Part shown: positions 24,490-32,811 of the stretch, piece by piece
How positions within the stretch are numbered: position 1 is the stretch's first letter
Layout of the letters: every line of letters starts with the position of its first letter
Assembly (NCBI GenBank): GCA_938020525.1
Contig: CALIHW010000131.1
Location: forward strand, 1-40,402
Length of the DNA: 40,402 nucleotides
Direction of reading: 5' to 3'
DNA from: an uncultured Granulosicoccaceae bacterium
GTDB taxonomy: Bacteria > Pseudomonadota > Gammaproteobacteria > Granulosicoccales > Granulosicoccaceae
Program-made: the position numbers and the translations under genes
The notes under the pieces: model-generated
Database searches by the model: none
Told to the model about the DNA's origin: nothing
The model's input: the letters and a program-made list of their open reading frames with translations, nothing else

Positions 24490-26109
24490 TTATCTGACTT
24501 TAGGTAGCAGAATATACTTCCAGGGGGATGGAAACTCGCCTACCGGTACTTCTATCAGATTTGGGCCGGGGTTTGCGATTGCAGATACAAGTTTTAATTT
24601 AAGTTCGTCTGGCGTGCTAGCCCTCTCTGCGGTGACGCCCATGCTTTGGGCCAGTTTGACGAAATCGGGGCTGGTAAGGTCTGAGGCAATATAGCGTGCA
24701 TCGTACTTGTCTCTCTGAATGCCTTTGACATTACCGTACGCATTATCATTCATAACCACTATATTAAGCGGAATGTTGTGATGAACCGCAGTTGCAAGTT
24801 CTGCAATAGTAAACATCGCACCACCATCGCCAGCGATTGATACAACCGGTACGTCTGCTCTCGCATGCGCTGCACCAAGCGCTGTGGGAATTCCGTAGCC
24901 TAATGTGCCTTGATAGCCGGTTGATAAAAATGTTCTGGGCCGATAGCTCTGAAACGCAAATCTTGATACATACCCTATTTGCGTGAGTTCATCTACGAAA
25001 ACACCTTCGTCCGGTAATGCTTGACGGATAGCAGTTAGCCATTCGAGTTGTGGCTTCAATTCAGATGCAATCTCAGTGATAAACAGTGATTTTTCTGCAG
25101 TTATTCTCTCCCTCCAGCTATCACGCTTTGGCTGATCCGGCAGTGATTCGAGTAGTTTCGGGAGCACGTCCTTCAGATCAGCGTGTATGCCAAGCGTTGC
25201 AGGGATTACTTTATCCAGTACTGTCTGGTCTATGTCTACATGTAGGATCTTAATGTTCTCATCAATACCCCAATCGTTTTTCTGAGTTATCAGACGAGTA
25301 CCAAACCCGATCACAAGATCGCATTCGTTCCAGAGTCGGTGGCCTGCAGGCAAGGGTAGTGATAACTCTTCACGGCTGTCCATTACTCCATGGCCGTTTC
25401 TAAAAGCCATGACACCTGCACCAATAGTGTTGGCCAGGTCGCAAACATCTGTAGAGTGAGCCTGCGCACCTGAGCCAACAACGATCAACGGATTTTTTGC
25501 ATCGCTGATGAGTTGAGTTGCAGTATTGATTTGTTCGTCATCTACTGGCGTTGAGTGAGAACTCACTGTCAGTCGGGTGTGATCATAAGTTGTTTCAACC
25601 AACCATTTATCTACCGGTACTTCAATACCAACGGGTCTCGGTCTGCCATTTCGCAGATCTGTCCATGCATCTGCCAGTTGCTGTTGTGCCAGTTCACCAT
25701 CGACTATCCGATCAGCGCGCTTGCATAAAGAGGACATTATCTCCAGTTGGTTTTCTATTTCATGCAACAGACCGAGGCCCTGACCGATGGCATTGGATGG
25801 AATCTGCCCAACCACGCCGAATAACGGCGCGTTGAGAGCGTAAGCTGTACATAGAGCTGCACAGCCGTTTAGAAAACCTGGCCCGGGTACTATCGAGAAT
25901 GCCTGAGGTTGGCCGGTAGCCAATGCGGCACCCAGTGCCATGTATACCGCGCCCTGTTCGTGACGCGTATGGATTACTTTTAATTGATCCTGCCGGTCAA
26001 ACAGAGCGTTAAAAAAATGATCGTTCTGAACACCGGGTACGCAGTACAGAGATGTGATGCCGTTGGCGATCAGGCTATCCGCGGTGAGTGAAGCGATAGT
26101 TTGTGTCAT
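24490..26109 (-). CDS. Thiamine-pyrophosphate enzyme, acetolactate-synthase-like
   Basis: 539 residues with the three-domain layout of the POX/ALS family: pyrimidine-binding domain with catalytic Glu51 (HTRHEQGAVYMALG), central nucleotide-like domain, and diphosphate-binding domain with GDGGAMFTIAELATAV about 30 residues before NDNAYGN. These enzymes decarboxylate 2-oxoacids or ligate the resulting two-carbon unit. The sequence lacks features that would name one reaction, so it could be an acetolactate synthase relative, a benzoylformate-type decarboxylase or another lyase. The ATG at 26109 has GAGGG upstream; an upstream in-frame start lacks such a site. It is followed closely by the desaturase gene. 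Confidence 0.88.
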   Translation of the reverse strand: MTQTIASLTADSLIANGITSLYCVPGVQNDHFFNALFDRQDQLKVIHTRHEQGAVYMALGAALATGQPQAFSIVPGPGFLNGCAALCTAYALNAPLFGVVGQIPSNAIGQGLGLLHEIENQLEIMSSLCKRADRIVDGELAQQQLADAWTDLRNGRPRPVGIEVPVDKWLVETTYDHTRLTVSSHSTPVDDEQINTATQLISDAKNPLIVVGSGAQAHSTDVCDLANTIGAGVMAFRNGHGVMDSREELSLPLPAGHRLWNECDLVIGFGTRLITQKNDWGIDENIKILHVDIDQTVLDKVIPATLGIHADLKDVLPKLLESLPDQPKRDSWRERITAEKSLFITEIASELKPQLEWLTAIRQALPDEGVFVDELTQIGYVSRFAFQSYRPRTFLSTGYQGTLGYGIPTALGAAHARADVPVVSIAGDGGAMFTIAELATAVHHNIPLNIVVMNDNAYGNVKGIQRDKYDARYIASDLTSPDFVKLAQSMGVTAERASTPDELKLKLVSAIANPGPNLIEVPVGEFPSPWKYILLPKVR

Positions 26110-26271
26110 ATAAGTACCCTCGATAGAGAATGATACTTGGTTTCTCGCGGCACAGCGCATTAAGTGCAGGGTAGAATTAACGCAAATCGGTCAGTACACT
26201 GATCGCTTAAAACTTGCAGACTTAATGTACTCAACAAACTCCCGGTCAACCGATACTGCAGGATAGGTTCT

Positions 26272-26571
26272 GTGCTTTTACTAGAGAAACTTGCAGAAAA
26301 TAAAATTAAATCTGCTGTAGATCGTGGCGAGCTCGAGAATCTGCCAGGTGAAGGGAAGCCATTGTCCCTGGATGATGATGTCCATATACCGGCTGATCTG
26401 CGTGCCGGATACCGGATTTTGAAGAATGCTGGCTATCTTCCGGCGGAGTTGGCCGTATTAAGAGAAATTCGCGAAATAGAAGCACTGCTTGTTCAGGCCG
26501 AGCTCAAGTGTGACAAAACAACGTTGATGACCCGGCTAAGCCTGCTTAAAAGCCACCTTTCTGCAAATTGA
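26272..26571 (+). CDS. DUF1992 protein (DnaJ-C28-like, YhdN type)
   Basis: A 99-residue cytoplasmic protein with the DUF1992 signature at the start: LEKLAENKIKSAVDRGELENLPGEGKPL, then DDDVHIPADLRAGYRILKNAG. The rest is helical. The family is widespread in proteobacteria and related to eukaryotic DNAJC28, but has no J-domain and no established role. The GTG start at 26272 follows AGGATAGG. It is a single gene with a small hairpin (TCCTGC/GCAGGA, 26579-26597) just after the stop. Confidence 0.85.
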   Translation: MLLLEKLAENKIKSAVDRGELENLPGEGKPLSLDDDVHIPADLRAGYRILKNAGYLPAELAVLREIREIEALLVQAELKCDKTTLMTRLSLLKSHLSAN

Positions 26572-26668
26572 ACAGGTGTCCTGCTGAAATTGCAGGAAGT
26601 TTCTGCGCTGGATAATCTCTCTGCTGCATGCTAACTAACTGATATTACAAGTTCGTTTGAACCAGTAC

Positions 26669-26703
26669 ACACCAGCATGTCGTTGAGAGCGTCATCCTGG
26701 TGT
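26669..26703 (+). promoter_or_regulatory. Inverted repeat upstream of betaine transporter operon 2
   Basis: ACACCAG and CTGGTGT are separated by 21 bases, about 110 bases before the binding-protein ATG. It may be an operator or a leader fold. I could not place a clear promoter in the 239-base gap 26572-26810. Confidence 0.3.
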
Positions 26704-26810
26704 GGCTCGATACAATTTGCTTTTAGTTCCTAGTAAACTGTCCCGCGAAGCGAGCGAAGTCTCGCTGTGCTGGCAAATGTTAGCATCCCGTTAACTTGAG
26801 GAATTAAGTG

Positions 26811-27767
26811 ATGAAATTATCTAAAACTACCTCGTTGGCATGTGCCGGCGCTCTGTTTACGTGCAGCTCTGTCGCACTGGCGGCGGATGTTGTAATCGGT
26901 GTGCCGAACTGGCCATCTGTACTCGCAACTGCACATGTACTGAAGGTAGCAATGGAAGACAACCTCGGTCTTGAGGTTGAGCTTCAAAACGGCAGCAATC
27001 CGGTAGTCTTTGAAGCGATGGATTCAGGGGCTATGCATGTACACCCGGAAGTGTGGTTGCCAAACCAGACTAATCTAAATAATAAATATGTAAAAGAGAA
27101 TGGCACAGTTCGGATGAATCCGAATGGTGTCGCTGGTGACCAGGCGATGTGTGTTACTAAAGGCACTGCTGATCGTACAGGTATTGCCAATCTTTCGGAT
27201 CTCACTGATCCGGACATGGCAAAGAACTTCGACACTGATGGCGATGGCAAAGGTGAAATCTGGATTGGTGCAGCAGGTTGGGCATCAACTAATGTGGAAA
27301 AGGTTCGCGCCAAGTCTTACGGCTACGCCGAGACTATGAATCTTAAAGAAATGGACGAGTCACTGGCACTTGCAGAGGTTGACAATGCAGTAGCACAAGA
27401 CAAAGACATCGTATTCTTCTGCTACACACCTCATCATATGTTTTCACTGCACGAGCTGGTGATCCTGAAAGAGCCTGCCTATGATGAAGCCAAGTGGACT
27501 GTTATTCAGCCAACTGATGATCCAGAGTGGCTTGAAAAGTCAGACGCTGGTGTTGCATGGAACACGGCGTACCTGCACATCCACTATGCAGCATCACTTG
27601 AGACTGATCAACCGGAAGCAGCGTCCATGCTTTCGAAAGTCAAGCTCGATACCGACACAGTATCTGCTATGACCTTCGCACTGGTTGTTGAAAAGCAGGA
27701 TCCTGCCGAGTTTGCTGCCAAGTGGGTTGCAGAAAACGGCGATGTAGTAGACGGCTGGTTGCAATAG
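26811..27767 (+). CDS. Betaine-type ABC transporter substrate-binding protein (OpuAC family), system 2
   Basis: 318 residues. The ATG at 26811 has GAGGAA 7 bases upstream. The signal peptide ends SSVALAA. The mature part has the OpuAC pattern: VVIGVPNWPSVLATAHVLK, HVHPEVWLPNQ, and tryptophans at several places. The stretch FDTDGDGKGEIWIG matches a calcium-binding DxDGDG loop inside the domain. Such loops occur in relatives I remember from marine bacteria. It opens the order binding protein, ATPase, permease and ends at a rho-independent terminator. High expression of the binding protein by partial termination is likely. Its ligand specificity is unknown and may differ from system 1. Confidence 0.9.
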   Translation: MKLSKTTSLACAGALFTCSSVALAADVVIGVPNWPSVLATAHVLKVAMEDNLGLEVELQNGSNPVVFEAMDSGAMHVHPEVWLPNQTNLNNKYVKENGTVRMNPNGVAGDQAMCVTKGTADRTGIANLSDLTDPDMAKNFDTDGDGKGEIWIGAAGWASTNVEKVRAKSYGYAETMNLKEMDESLALAEVDNAVAQDKDIVFFCYTPHHMFSLHELVILKEPAYDEAKWTVIQPTDDPEWLEKSDAGVAWNTAYLHIHYAASLETDQPEAASMLSKVKLDTDTVSAMTFALVVEKQDPAEFAAKWVAENGDVVDGWLQ

Positions 27768-27794
27768 CGCGTCAGCATACGTTTCTACACCTGC

Positions 27795-27824
27795 AAGGGG
27801 GGCACGTAAGTGCTCCCCTTTTTT
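27795..27824 (+). terminator. Attenuating terminator between binding-protein and ATPase genes
   Basis: GGGGGGCAC/GTGCTCCCC stem with one G-T pair and a loop of four, followed by six T. It would lower expression of the ATPase and permease relative to the binding protein. Confidence 0.8.
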
Positions 27825-27912
27825 GTATGGCGCATTTGTATGTGCACACTTGTATATGCTCGGGTTGATATAAAAGCCGGATCTCTGACTGCAGAATCAA
27901 TAGGGATAGTAA

Positions 27913-28950
27913 ATGACTGAAGAGGTAATAACGCTACAGAATGTCTGGAAGATATTTGGCTCCCGGGATATCGAGGCAATGAAAGCGATAGAATCCCGTG
28001 GTCTGACGAAGCCAGAGGTGCTGGAAGAGTTTTCCTGTGTTGTAGGTATTGCCGACTGTTCATTTTCAGTAAAGCGCGGCGAGATATTTTGTGTCATGGG
28101 TCTTTCCGGTTCCGGAAAGTCTACTATGGTGCGTCACCTGAATCGTTTGATTGAACCGACAGCGGGATCAATCTCGGTACTCGGTAAAGACATGATGAAA
28201 CTAGGTGGTGATGCCTTACGTGAGATGCGTGCGAAGCATATCGGTATGGTGTTTCAACACATGGCATTGTTGCCGCATCGAACCGTGCTCGATAATGTCG
28301 GGTTTCCGTTACAAATTCGCGGGGAACCCAAGTCACGCCGTTGGGAGATATCGCAAAAGTGTCTCGAGATGGTCGATCTTGTGGGTTATGAAGATCGTTT
28401 CCCGAGAGAGTTATCCGGTGGTATGCAACAGCGAGTCGGTCTGGCACGCGCACTGGCATCAGACCCGGAAGTCCTGTTAATGGACGAGCCCTTTTCCGCA
28501 CTTGATCCGCTAATCCGTCGCCAGTTGCAGGAACAGTTTATGGCGCTGTCTGCAGAGCTAAATAAAACTACCGTATTTATTACTCACGATCTGGACGAAG
28601 CCATACGCATTGGTAATCGTATCGCGATAATGAAAGATGGTCGGATCGTGCAGATTGGAACACCGGAGGAAATTGTTACTAATCCTGCGGATGACTATGT
28701 CAGAGATTTTGTAGAAGGAATTTCAAAGCTTAAGCTGGTGTTTGCACACTCGATAATGCAGCCACTTGAATCCAGTGATTCCGATCTAAGCAGTTCACCA
28801 CGAGTACATCACGGCACAGACCTCGATCAGCTGATCGATGTTGCCACAACTACCGAGCATCCGATAGTGATTCAAGATGATAACAACCAGGATGTCGGGG
28901 TTATTTCCAAATCTACCTTGTTGAAAGGCATACAAGGAGGCAAAGCATGA
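27913..28950 (+). CDS. Betaine-type ABC transporter ATP-binding protein (ProV-like), system 2
   Basis: 345 residues with Walker [11 protein letters not shown]-loop VFQHMALLPH, signature [10 protein letters not shown], Walker [13 protein letters not shown] and FITHD. As in the system 1 ATPase, a single CBS-like tail follows (LDQLIDVATTTEHPIVIQDD). The two ATPases are clear paralogs. The stop overlaps the permease start as ATGA, so the two proteins are translationally coupled. It acts at the inner face of the membrane to energise import of a betaine-type solute. Confidence 0.9.
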   Translation: MTEEVITLQNVWKIFGSRDIEAMKAIESRGLTKPEVLEEFSCVVGIADCSFSVKRGEIFCVMGLSGSGKSTMVRHLNRLIEPTAGSISVLGKDMMKLGGDALREMRAKHIGMVFQHMALLPHRTVLDNVGFPLQIRGEPKSRRWEISQKCLEMVDLVGYEDRFPRELSGGMQQRVGLARALASDPEVLLMDEPFSALDPLIRRQLQEQFMALSAELNKTTVFITHDLDEAIRIGNRIAIMKDGRIVQIGTPEEIVTNPADDYVRDFVEGISKLKLVFAHSIMQPLESSDSDLSSSPRVHHGTDLDQLIDVATTTEHPIVIQDDNNQDVGVISKSTLLKGIQGGKA

Positions 28951-30521
28951 CAGATACAGGCTTAGAATCCGGACCACGTTCTGCTGATACATCGGTTGCG
29001 AAGTTTGTACAGGTTAACGACTCCTATTACGCCCGTCACTTTGCAAAAATACAGGGCACCAACGGATTTGCATTTAGCTGGAACACGATGGCAGCTGTGT
29101 TCGGCCCGTTATGGGGAGCTTGGCGTGGCGCATGGGGATTTTTCTGGACCTTTTTAGTACTGGAGTTGTTTGCACTGGTGCAGATAGGCCGTGGCTTGTG
29201 GGGTGAGCTCGGAGCGAATCAACTGGCACGCTATGAAAAGCTGCTCGCCAATATAGCCAAACGTGAAGACCAGGCAAAGGAACTACTGGCTGCAGGTGAC
29301 AAGGCAGATGCTGATGCCAAACTAAAAATTGCTGATAACCTGAAGCGAGTGGCTGCTGAAGTTAAAGAAAGTGCGGATGCAGCAGCGGGTGAAGCGCTTA
29401 CTATTCTTATGATCGGGCTTGTGATGTTGGCCGTTGTAAAACTGCTGGAAGGTTTTATTGCTAACAGATCCTATGAAAAGCAGTATTTAAGGTGGCGTGC
29501 TGTGCCCTCTGTGCAGGCTGGTGTGAGTAAAACAAGTGCATGGTTTGGTGGCTTGTTGCTGTTGGCTATCTGGCCGCTGACGCTGTTTCGCTTCACCGTC
29601 TCCGACCCGGACAGCAAACTGTCAGCACTTACTGGTGGCGTTATTGGAGATAAAATACCCATTACAGAATTCCCGGTTAATCGAGAATACTTTGCTGTTC
29701 TTGCAAGAAAAGGCGATGCCGGTTTCGATTGGCTGGCGATCAATTTCAGTCATGTTTTTGAAGGTATCACCAAAGCTATTCGCACAGTGCTTGATGGCCT
29801 TGAGATAGTACTGATTCAAACACCATGGCCGGTTGTCATGATTGTTATTGTGGTGATGGCACTCAGGCTTGCAGGAATACGTGTAGCCATATTTACCGCA
29901 GCGTCCTTGTTATATCTTGCTTTTATGGGGCTATGGGAAATATCAATGATTACTGTGGCATTGATTGGAGCAGGTGCGTTTCTATGTGTGATTATCGGTA
30001 TTCCACTGGGAATATGGTTTGGTAAATCCAGTCGAGCCTATAAGTTTGCAGAACCTGTGCTCGATTTTATGCAGACAATGCCAGCGTTTGTTTATTTGAT
30101 ACCGATCATCGCTTTTTTTGGTACCGGTAAACCGCCCGGTGTACTGGCAACACTAATATTTGCCATGCCTCCTGTGATCAGGTTAACCGCGCTCGGCATG
30201 CGCGGTGTGCCAGAAGCTACCAAAGAAGCCGCAGTTGCCTTCGGGTGCTCCAAGTGGCAGCTACTACGCAATGTTGAAATACCGCTGGCAATGCCATCGA
30301 TAATGACTGGCATTAACCAGACTATCCTGATGTCACTTTCAATGGTGGTGATAGCTTCTTTGATTGGTGCAGAAGGCTTAGGCGCGCTTATTCTTGAAGC
30401 TCTGCAATACGCTGCCAAAGGGCAAGGATTGTTAGGCGGACTTGCCATTCTTCTGTGTGCAATGGTTATTGATCGGATTGCACAAGGCATGTACAGAAAG
30501 AAAGTAGGAGAGGGTCAATAG
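28947..30521 (+). CDS. Betaine-type ABC transporter permease with extra N-terminal DUF2628-like domain, system 2
   Basis: 524 residues. The C-terminal half (about 310-515) is a ProW-like permease domain with FMQTMPAFVYLIPIIAFFG and the coupling loop FGCSKWQLLRNVEIPLAMPS. The N-terminal part (about 20-85) reads YYARHFAKIQGTNGFAFSW, then FGPLWGAWRGAWGFFW. This resembles the membrane DUF2628 domain and is not part of ordinary ProW. A charged, alanine- and lysine-rich helical stretch (about 90-145) that may be a coiled coil joins it to further membrane spans. The start overlaps the ATPase stop (ATGA). Inference: the extra domain may sense or anchor, perhaps in osmotic control. Confidence 0.9.
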   Translation: MTDTGLESGPRSADTSVAKFVQVNDSYYARHFAKIQGTNGFAFSWNTMAAVFGPLWGAWRGAWGFFWTFLVLELFALVQIGRGLWGELGANQLARYEKLLANIAKREDQAKELLAAGDKADADAKLKIADNLKRVAAEVKESADAAAGEALTILMIGLVMLAVVKLLEGFIANRSYEKQYLRWRAVPSVQAGVSKTSAWFGGLLLLAIWPLTLFRFTVSDPDSKLSALTGGVIGDKIPITEFPVNREYFAVLARKGDAGFDWLAINFSHVFEGITKAIRTVLDGLEIVLIQTPWPVVMIVIVVMALRLAGIRVAIFTAASLLYLAFMGLWEISMITVALIGAGAFLCVIIGIPLGIWFGKSSRAYKFAEPVLDFMQTMPAFVYLIPIIAFFGTGKPPGVLATLIFAMPPVIRLTALGMRGVPEATKEAAVAFGCSKWQLLRNVEIPLAMPSIMTGINQTILMSLSMVVIASLIGAEGLGALILEALQYAAKGQGLLGGLAILLCAMVIDRIAQGMYRKKVGEGQ

Positions 30522-30557
30522 CTGTGTCTTTAGTGTTATTACGGGACTGTTTGCAAT

Positions 30558-30592
30558 GTATAGATACACATCGTGTAAACGTGTATCAATAC
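30558..30592 (+). terminator. Hairpin after betaine transporter operon 2
   Basis: GTATAGATACAC pairs with GTGTATCAATAC over 12 positions with one mismatch. There is no T tract, so it may protect the mRNA end or end transcription weakly. Confidence 0.45.
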
Positions 30593-30667
30593 AATCCATG
30601 GACAGGGTGTGATGATTATTTAAGTGTGTGAGATTTTATCTTCCATGTAGATGATCTGGCTGTATCC

Positions 30668-30740
30668 GTAGGGGGGGGATAAGCTGGAGGCGCATCCACC
30701 AATGTTCAAAACGGTGGATGCGCAAGCTTATCCTCCCTAC
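30668..30740. repeat. Long imperfect hairpin, REP/MITE-like intergenic element
   Basis: Perfect inner arms GCGCATCCACC (30690-30700) and GGTGGATGCGC (30713-30723). Outer arms are GTAGGG...ATAAGCT and AGCTTATCCTCCCTAC. The GGTGGATGCGC and GGATAAGC words are like those in widespread proteobacterial intergenic repeats. It includes a run of eight G. Confidence 0.7.
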
Positions 30741-30800
30741 GTTCTTCAGCGTTACGCTACACCTAGTCATTCTAAAAAACTATATATGACCAGCAATAGA

Positions 30801-30905
30801 TCACGTGCCTGAGTGGTCTGCGGCAGCGTTTGTTTCTGGATGGACACTAGCCAGTATCGGTTCAACATCTGTCCAAAAATCTCGCTTTAATTCTTGAGCA
30901 TTCAT
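30801..30905 (-). CDS. Possible small ORF (34 residues), uncertain
   Basis: The frame reads MNAQELKRDFWTDVEPILAS and ends ADHSGT. Its composition is protein-like (a charged helix with Trp), but it has no ribosome-binding site and no family I know. It could be a tiny gene or a relic of a larger one. The rest of the 30522-31018 gap holds only the two hairpins listed. Confidence 0.22.
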   Translation of the reverse strand: MNAQELKRDFWTDVEPILASVHPETNAAADHSGT

Positions 30906-31018
30906 TTAAGAATCATTGATTTCCTGACTAATTGTTGAGCGTGTATCATGATGTTAGGCGCGACAAAGTAGAAAGAATGTAATATGGTGTTTCTAAAATG
31001 TGACCAGGAAATGCCCCC

Positions 31019-31636
31019 GTGAGTGATTCCGAAACAATAGAGGTTTATAACCAGCAAGTAGAAGAATACGCCGAGCTGGTGAATGATTTTCACGAGCAGT
31101 CAGACATCATCTCCTTCACAGATAGTGTGAAGCCAGGTGGATATATTCTTGATCTTGGCTGTGGGCCCGGAACTGCATCGTCTTATTTTCTAAAGCAGGG
31201 ATTTCGAGTTGATGCAGTTGATGCTTCGCAAGAGATGGTACGCGTAGCACAAACTCAACTGGGTGTGGATGCCCGTTGTGCGTTGTTCTCGGACATTACA
31301 TCGGTCAATGTTTACGATGGAGTCTGGGCCAATTTCAGCTTACTGCATGCAAAACCCGAAGAGTTCCCGCAGATACTTGCAGCGTTACATCAGGCAATTA
31401 AAGCAGACGGAGTATTTCATATCGGCATGAAACTGGGTGAAGGATCACATCGAGACCATCTTGGGCGCTACTACAGTTACTACTCGCATGAGAGTTTGCA
31501 GGCACATCTGGAACGCGCTGGTTTTAAGGTTACTGATGTACAGTTGGGGGAAAGCCGTGGCTTGGCCGGCACCATTGATCCGTGGATACTGATGCTTAGT
31601 GCTGCTTCCGGAGAATCTTCGTTAAACGCAAATTAG
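31019..31636 (+). CDS. Class I SAM-dependent methyltransferase
   Basis: 205 residues. The SAM-binding motif I is LDLGCGPGTASSYFLKQGF near residue 42, followed by the acidic motif VDAVDASQEMV. WANFSLLHAKPEEFPQIL matches the later methyltransferase strand. It is a cytoplasmic small-molecule methyltransferase by family; the substrate is unknown. The start is a GTG with AGGAA upstream. It stands alone and is convergent with the OmpA lipoprotein gene across a long imperfect hairpin. Confidence 0.85.
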   Translation: MSDSETIEVYNQQVEEYAELVNDFHEQSDIISFTDSVKPGGYILDLGCGPGTASSYFLKQGFRVDAVDASQEMVRVAQTQLGVDARCALFSDITSVNVYDGVWANFSLLHAKPEEFPQILAALHQAIKADGVFHIGMKLGEGSHRDHLGRYYSYYSHESLQAHLERAGFKVTDVQLGESRGLAGTIDPWILMLSAASGESSLNAN

Positions 31637-31673
31637 TTCAGCATCTAAAATAGAAATCTGTAGCTAATACAAA

Positions 31674-31734
31674 TTGCCAGAGTTGATACTATCCATTATA
31701 GGCGTATCAAAGATAGTTATATCAACTCCGGCAA
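31674..31734. terminator. Imperfect hairpin between convergent genes
   Basis: TTGCCAGAGTTGATACTATC pairs with the downstream GATAG...TCAACTCCGGCAA with small bulges. It lies between the methyltransferase and OmpA-lipoprotein stops and may end both transcripts. Confidence 0.5.
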
Positions 31735-31756
31735 CCACCTAAGTTACTCTGTCGCT

Positions 31757-32233
31757 TTATTGAAAAACCAGCTCAACACGACGATTTTGACGTCTGCCAT
31801 CAGCGGTGCTGTTGTCAGCAACAGGTACACTTTCACCAAAACCGATCGAAGTGATCCTGTCATCGCTGATACCTCTTGATTTGAGTGCTCTGACGATTGT
31901 GCCAGCTCTCATCTCAGACAGCATCTGATTATGTTCTTCTTCGCCTAGGTGATCTGTATGACCTTCTACAATCACTTGGCGCGCTGAATTGTCATGTAAG
32001 TACAGAGCTGCACGAGAAACAATCTCATCTGCTTCGGGTGGCAGAGCTGCAGCATCAGATCTGAACTGAATACTATCAAATATTTTTCCAGAATCAGCAT
32101 CGAGATGTGCTCCTGATGCTGATCCAAGTGCTGCGCCTAATTCAGGCTCAGACGACGTTGGCAGGAAAGAGCATGCGGCGAGGGAGTTTGAGATTATAAA
32201 AACCAGTGCGCAAGCGCCAAGTACTTTTTTCAT
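31757..32233 (-). CDS. OmpA-family lipoprotein (Pal-like)
   Basis: 158 residues. The signal peptide ends with the lipobox LAAC (Cys21). The C-terminal OmpA domain, about residues 50-158, has IVEGHTDHLGEEEHN, a helix with MLSEMRAGTIVRAL, and the arginine-rich end GRRQNRRVELVF. These give the diaminopimelate-binding Asp and Arg positions of peptidoglycan-binding proteins. It is predicted to be anchored in the outer membrane and to hold it to the cell wall. It is shorter than Pal and is not next to tol genes, so it is an accessory member. Confidence 0.9.
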   Translation of the reverse strand: MKKVLGACALVFIISNSLAACSFLPTSSEPELGAALGSASGAHLDADSGKIFDSIQFRSDAAALPPEADEIVSRAALYLHDNSARQVIVEGHTDHLGEEEHNQMLSEMRAGTIVRALKSRGISDDRITSIGFGESVPVADNSTADGRRQNRRVELVFQ

Positions 32234-32811
32234 TTGTCCGTTCCGGGGATATTGTTCGCAGAACCCTGTATCGACAAAATTGAAAAAAGGTTTATCTTTT
32301 TTTTGATTGTTGGGTTGTTTGAACCAGCGAATAGGGTGGGATTCTGTCGTGCTGGGCTTAGAAATGATAAATCGACACGTGTTTGTTGCGATGTGACAGT
32401 AAATTTGGAAACTTGCAAGTAGAGATGGTTACTAATTCAGTTTCTCGATTGCCGTTTCTAGCGCATAAAAATGCGCGTCTGACGTATCAAGAAACGCAGT
32501 GATAGAAGGGTGTTGCTTCCAGAGAAATCTGGAGCTTACGAGGCTTGGGCATAATAAGTTACTTCTATAGTTGACTACAGAGGTGAGGTTGCCTTTTGAT
32601 TTCATATTCCACTGAGAAGTATGCCTCAGTTTCTCTTTAGAACGTCTGTCTGTAATTTTTCGTTGTAATTTTTTCTAGTGGCGCTGGTCGGAGGACTGTT
32701 ACGAAGGCTGGATAAGTCTCGAATCATTGAAAAACTATGTCATTTAATGGTCATGACATAATAATATGATATATAATCAGCGAAAAGCACTTTATCAAAG
32801 GAAATACGTAA
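32234..32811. other. Long intergenic region without a convincing gene
   Basis: About 580 AT-rich bases between divergent genes. It holds a small hairpin GCGCAT/ATGCGC near 32461-32476 and, at the right end, a promoter with a palindromic site (listed separately). No open frame looks like a protein, and no RNA family was recognised. Confidence 0.5.
32736..32777 (+). promoter_or_regulatory. Palindromic operator and -10 box upstream of the DGDGWGW protein
   Basis: TATGTCAT (32736-32743) and ATGACATA (32753-32760) form perfect 8-bp arms with a 9-base spacer. TATAAT lies at 32772-32777, so the palindrome covers the -35 region. An additional GTCATGAC palindrome overlaps it. The gene's ATG at 32812 has AAAGGAAA upstream. 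Confidence 0.5.

Noticed and set aside
30523-30633. A 36-codon GTG frame just after permease 2, as a counterpart of the coupled small ORF in system 1
   Set aside because: The product has no hydrophobic helix, does not resemble the 46-residue ORF, and it overlaps a hairpin.
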